Positions 58,665 to 62,027 of a stretch of DNA of 62,027 nucleotides are shown piece after piece; positions within the stretch are counted from its first letter, which is position 1, and every line of letters starts with the position of its first letter. A program made the position numbers and the translations under genes. The notes below the pieces were generated by a model. That model was given only the letters and a program-made list of their open reading frames with translations. It made no database searches and was not told the DNA's origin. The DNA comes from Candidatus Poseidoniales archaeon (GTDB lineage: Archaea; Thermoplasmatota; Poseidoniia; Poseidoniales; Poseidoniaceae). The stretch lies in the NCBI GenBank assembly GCA_009887095.1, contig QXYC01000009.1, positions 1 to 62,027 on the forward strand, given 5' to 3'.

Positions 58665-61600
58665 TCACTCGTTCTTGCGAACAAGGAGGGCTGCACCGAG
58701 CATCGAGATGATACCGAGTGCTGCTGTGAATCCAGGAAGCACGACTTCAGGGTTCTCATCAGCGTAGGCCATGCCCTTTGCCAGTCGAACTGCGTTCCAG
58801 TCTTCCGTGGTTTCAAGGTCCTCTGAGATCATGAACATGTCCCCATTGGTGAGTGTACCGCTTTCATCAGCGTCAAAGAACTCAACGCCAACGACGTTAC
58901 CTGCTGCGATGTCAACAAACGACCAGCGTTCAACATCGTCGCCACAGCCTTCGGCAACGCTAAATTCGCCTTCAGTGCCCTCAATTGTGTTGAAGGAGTC
59001 GCACATCGAAAGAACGAGGTCCATACCGTCTCCACTTGTTGCGTCAGTGAGTGATCCTCCGTTCCATTCAATGAATTCGCCAGCAGCCATGCCGACTGCT
59101 CCAACCATGTAGTCGCCGTAGCCGTGACCTTCGCCGAGGCCTTCGTCTGATCCGTCACCACAATCGTCGTAGTCGTCATTGACCCATTCCATTGGAACAG
59201 AGTCCGAGCCATCATCACAATAGAACACATTCGTATCTTGTCCTTCTTGGTACTCGGGCTCATCTTCACCGTCTGCACAATCCATGTTGTCATCGCTCAC
59301 CATGTCGAGGGTGATTGATGTTCCATCATAGCAATCGAAGGTCGAGGTTAGAACTTCATCAGACCCATCTCCACAATCTGCGTATCCATCAGAGACCCAT
59401 GAGAGAGGAATTTCTTCCATCCCATCGGCGCACATCCAGTAGCTCACTTCTTCTTCCTCATAATCTGGTTCATCTTCTTCATCAGCACAGTCATAGGCGC
59501 CATCGTTGAGAAGAGAAAACTCGATGATTGTTCCATCGTTGCACTCAAAAGTAGCCTCTTGGATTGGCTCGCCATCAAATCCGACAGCGAATGGTGGTGC
59601 GGCTTCTTCGAGGGTCATATCCATTGCAAGGTCATGGCCGCCGGTTCCGGCAACATAGGAATAACTCTCAATCTCTCCATCCTCCGTTTCTTCGATATCA
59701 ATTGATGCAATCGACATATCAGAAGAAATTGTTACTGTGACAATCCCTCCATCTGTTTCATCCAACATGACAATCATGCCGCCATCCTCTTGCATCTCGC
59801 TTGACCAAGTACCTTCTGGCATTGCCTCGACACAAGCCCAGAATCCATCATCATCATAGACACAGTCTGTGTAGTCTGCATCCCAATCAATTTCATCAGA
59901 TCCATCGGAACAGTCTGCTTCGTCGTCAAGGTGGTAGCTGAGTGGGATTGTTTCACCATCAAAGCAGGTGAATTCACTCGATTCCTCAGCGTCGGATTCA
60001 TCGGATTCATCGGCGCAGAAGTAGTATCCATAGTTCACTGCAAGGAGTGGAACTGTATCGCTTCCATCTGCACACTCGTATGTGTATGATTCGTCTTCAC
60101 CGTCAGCGCAGTCGTTGTTGCCATTGTTCACCATCGAGAATGCCACTTCAGTTCCGTCATCGCAGGTAAAGACACTGACTTCTTCGCCCATGTCATACTG
60201 TGCTTCGTCTTCACCGCCTTGACAATCGTTGTAGTCATCGTTGAGCCAGCTCATGTAGATCTCTTCGCCATCGTCACAGGTGAACAACGAAGTTTCTTGA
60301 TCGCTCCCATAGGGTTCGTCTTCGCCATAATCGCAATCGTAATTTCCATCATTCACGAGCGAGAGAGCAATTGTTCCGCCAGAATACCAGCAGTCAAAGG
60401 TCGACAGTTCCTGTTGGGTGATTGGATCGTATGATGGCTCATCATCGCCGTCTCGGCAGTCTTCTGTGCCATCGTTGACCAAGGACAGTGCGATGGTTTC
60501 TCCATCAGCGCACTCAAAGGTGCTCGATTCGACGTATTCTTCAACTGGTTCGTCTTCACCATTGGCACAGTCTTCTGCGCCATCATTGGCAAGAGAGAAG
60601 TAGATTTGGCTGCCATCTTCACAATCAAACATTGAGGTTTCCGTCATTTCGTAGACTGGTTCATCTGAGGCGTCTTCACAGTCTTGGTAGTCATCGTTGA
60701 CTTCGGAGAGGTCGATGGTATCAGTACCATCTGCGCAATCGAAGGTTGAAGTCTCTTCTTCCCCAATGATCGGCTCGTCATCGCCGTAAGGGCAATCTTC
60801 CTCGCCGTCGTTCACGTATGAGAATGGTATGATGTCTCCAGTGTATTCGCACTCGAAGGTTGAAGTTTCGTCACCATTTTCGTCAAAGGTTGCCTCGTCT
60901 TCACCATTAGTACAGTCTTCTGTGCCGTCGTTGACTTGTGAAAGGTAAATGTATGAAATTCCATCGTCGCAGTCGAAGTAGGTTTGTTCAGTTTCTTCGT
61001 AGGTTGGCTCATCATCTGCATCCATGCAGTCTTCAACGCCGTCGTTGACTTGAGAGAGGTAAATTTCACTGCCATCCATGCAGTCAAAGGTTGAAAGTTC
61101 TGTCGTGTCATACATTGGCTCGTCTGATTCGTCGTTGCAGTCTGCGCCGCCATCGTTTGCATACAAGAAGTACACATAGGATCCGTCAGCGCACTGGAAA
61201 ATCTTGGTCTCGTCTGACCCATCAGCACAGTCATCCTCGCCGTCGTTGACATGCATGAGGCCGATTGTTTCGCCGCTCAAGCAAGTGTAAGAGTAGGTTT
61301 CTGAGTATTGTGGTTCGTCGGAACCATCTGCACAATCTTCGGTTCCATCATTAATTTCGCTGCTCATGACGGTTGTTCCATCAGCGCATGTGTACTGGTG
61401 GAGCGTTTCTGTGGCGCTGTCAGGGTTGCCTTCAGTGAAGTAGTCCGAGTCGGAGCAGACCCATGAGTTGTCGGCAAGTTGTTCGCAGTGCATCCATTCT
61501 GGTTGATCCATAAACGGGTTTGCCATGTACTGGTGGTAAATGAGAACTTGATCATCCATGACGAATTGTTCGCCGGTGTCTTCATCTTCTTCAACGACTA

Positions 61601-62027
61601 CATATTGGTCCAGTTGAATCGTTCCGCTTGAGTAAAGGTAGCTGATGTTGAGCATCTCTTCTCCATCAGCATCGGAAATCACTTGATTCACCAGAATGGA
61701 ATCTTGAACCGGGTCTACGACAACAAGCATCGACATGTACATGTCATCGACACCATCTCCATCCATGTCATCACTTGATGCGTCCAATGTGTGCCATGTC
61801 TCGTTTTCCATGAAGTTCATCATCATGCCAAAGACACCTTGGGCATCCAAGCATGATCCATCATCGAGGTTTGCTTCGGCATCAAAATTAAACGATGCGG
61901 TGTCGGTGCAGCCGGGGACATCTTCGTGCTTGCTTGGGTCACGTGGGTACATGTCGTCGGCGTTTGCAGTTCCGTCGCCATCCATGTCATCATCGAGGGC
62001 GTCACAGATTGTGTCGTTGTCGAGGTC
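58665..62027 (-). CDS. Giant surface protein with 18 LDL-receptor-A-like repeats and PGF-CTERM tail (5' end outside window)
   Basis: At least 1120 residues; the frame stays open to the window edge. The first part is a thrombospondin-type Ca-binding stretch (DDDMDGDGTANADDMYPRDP) and a GCTDTASFNFDAEANLDDGS module. About 160 residues of unclassified sequence follow. Then come 14 consecutive repeats of the kind TFECADGETIALSLVNDGTE followed by DCRDGDDE, a unique beta-rich stretch of about 110 residues, and four more repeats. Each repeat has two cysteines where true LDL-A repeats have six, and keeps the Ca-ligand pattern NDGxxDCxDGxDE. The C-terminus LPGFTAALGIISMLGAALLV ends in RKNE, a PGF-CTERM sorting signal for archaeosortase processing. 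It is likely a Ca-dependent binding or adhesion protein. Confidence 0.82.
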   Translation of the reverse strand, partial: DLDNDTICDALDDDMDGDGTANADDMYPRDPSKHEDVPGCTDTASFNFDAEANLDDGSCLDAQGVFGMMMNFMENETWHTLDASSDDMDGDGVDDMYMSMLVVVDPVQDSILVNQVISDADGEEMLNISYLYSSGTIQLDQYVVVEEDEDTGEQFVMDDQVLIYHQYMANPFMDQPEWMHCEQLADNSWVCSDSDYFTEGNPDSATETLHQYTCADGTTVMSSEINDGTEDCADGSDEPQYSETYSYTCLSGETIGLMHVNDGEDDCADGSDETKIFQCADGSYVYFLYANDGGADCNDESDEPMYDTTELSTFDCMDGSEIYLSQVNDGVEDCMDADDEPTYEETEQTYFDCDDGISYIYLSQVNDGTEDCTNGEDEATFDENGDETSTFECEYTGDIIPFSYVNDGEEDCPYGDDEPIIGEEETSTFDCADGTDTIDLSEVNDDYQDCEDASDEPVYEMTETSMFDCEDGSQIYFSLANDGAEDCANGEDEPVEEYVESSTFECADGETIALSLVNDGTEDCRDGDDEPSYDPITQQELSTFDCWYSGGTIALSLVNDGNYDCDYGEDEPYGSDQETSLFTCDDGEEIYMSWLNDDYNDCQGGEDEAQYDMGEEVSVFTCDDGTEVAFSMVNNGNNDCADGEDESYTYECADGSDTVPLLAVNYGYYFCADESDESDAEESSEFTCFDGETIPLSYHLDDEADCSDGSDEIDWDADYTDCVYDDDGFWACVEAMPEGTWSSEMQEDGGMIVMLDETDGGIVTVTISSDMSIASIDIEETEDGEIESYSYVAGTGGHDLAMDMTLEEAAPPFAVGFDGEPIQEATFECNDGTIIEFSLLNDGAYDCADEEDEPDYEEEEVSYWMCADGMEEIPLSWVSDGYADCGDGSDEVLTSTFDCYDGTSITLDMVSDDNMDCADGEDEPEYQEGQDTNVFYCDDGSDSVPMEWVNDDYDDCGDGSDEGLGEGHGYGDYMVGAVGMAAGEFIEWNGGSLTDATSGDGMDLVLSMCDSFNTIEGTEGEFSVAEGCGDDVERWSFVDIAAGNVVGVEFFDADESGTLTNGDMFMISEDLETTEDWNAVRLAKGMAYADENPEVVLPGFTAALGIISMLGAALLVRKNE
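59135..61394 (-). repeat. Coding repeats: 18 copies of a 32-40-residue LDL-A-like unit
   Basis: The copies are seen as recurring DNA such as GAxGACTGTGCxGATGGTGA on the minus strand, once per about 110 bases. Fourteen copies run from about 61394 to 59880, then a break of about 330 bases, then four copies to about 59135. Copies differ enough at the DNA level that recent duplication is not evident. The conserved core in protein is F-x-C-x-D-G, then S-x-V-N-D-G, then D-C-x-D-G-x-D-E. It is a protein repeat, not a CRISPR. Confidence 0.8.

Noticed and set aside
59135-61394. Regular spacing of similar DNA segments, considered as a CRISPR array
   Set aside because: The segments are in one open frame, differ from each other and encode LDL-A-like protein repeats of 32-40 residues.
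1-62027. Insertion sequences, prophage, integrase, attachment sites or a known defence system
   Set aside because: No transposase, integrase, phage structural or restriction gene was found. The macro, SLOG and nuclease-like genes are scattered among housekeeping genes without a defence-island pattern.

Overview
The window looks like a chromosomal segment of a planktonic marine archaeon, most likely Marine Group II (Candidatus Poseidoniales, Thermoplasmatota). Archaeal markers are a DacZ-type diadenylate cyclase, a geranylgeranyl reductase, an MC1 chromatin protein, an Hjc-like resolvase, an Lhr helicase, a DUF63 membrane protein, an archaeal presenilin homologue, an S26B signal peptidase and a PGF-CTERM surface protein. 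They sit beside bacterial-looking aerobic heterotroph genes: sdhCAB, a methylcrotonyl-CoA carboxylase operon, CcmF, a cupredoxin and phytoene desaturase. The lineage is inferred from gene content; no rRNA or tRNA gene was found. Coding density is very high: the longest gaps are about 200-225 bases (6870-7072 and 27996-28219), so no stretch over 300 bases lacks a gene.

Layout. 1-7,500: start of a secreted protein, a stand-alone ThiI PP-loop protein, a hotdog thioesterase, a SelB-like protein without a recognisable GTPase P-loop, a membrane protein with a disordered tail, a PfkB kinase, a biotin carboxylase and a SLOG/DUF2493 protein. 7,570-15,970: a CysJ-like reductase divergent from crtI plus a thioredoxin-like lipoprotein, then sdhC-sdhA-sdhB-DoxX, MC1 and an Lrp-type ligand-binding domain. 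16,000-21,300: a 1762-residue secreted protein in which a TIGR03790-like domain is interrupted by PA14 and LamG modules. 21,450-28,000: macro domain plus DacZ, a site-2 protease, divergent Hjc-like and RNase H-fold genes, and a signal peptidase. 28,100-33,350: a structured leader and a 1708-residue surface protein. 33,450-43,820: Lhr helicase; folC, dCMP deaminase and PI-PLC lipoprotein; presenilin-like protease and serS; tandem GGCT protein. 43,820-49,770: the methylcrotonyl-CoA carboxylase operon and DUF63. 49,845-58,570: FKBP-SAP, CcmF, geranylgeranyl reductase and cupredoxin, divergent from ubiD, ubiA and a MazG-like gene. 58,665-end: 5'-truncated surface protein with 18 LDL-receptor-A-like repeats.

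How the genes work together. Several groups concern respiration and membrane redox chemistry (Sdh, CcmF, cupredoxin, UbiA/UbiD, DoxX). Others concern amino-acid and acyl-CoA catabolism (the Mcc operon, the first biotin carboxylase, the thioesterase) and the cell surface (three giant exported proteins, signal peptidase, two intramembrane proteases, the PI-PLC lipoprotein). The most intriguing pairings are macro domain with DacZ (two nucleotide-signalling activities in one apparent operon), the presenilin homologue with a domain of about 380 residues inserted in an outward-facing loop, and the FKBP-SAP fusion.

Expression signals. Ribosome-binding sites use both GGAGG and the offset form GGTGA(T/G), both parts of the extended complement of an archaeal 16S tail. 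Short perfect hairpins recur just upstream of starts, sometimes covering the ribosome-binding site. Convergent genes repeatedly abut at the palindrome TGATCA, which supplies the stop codon of both.
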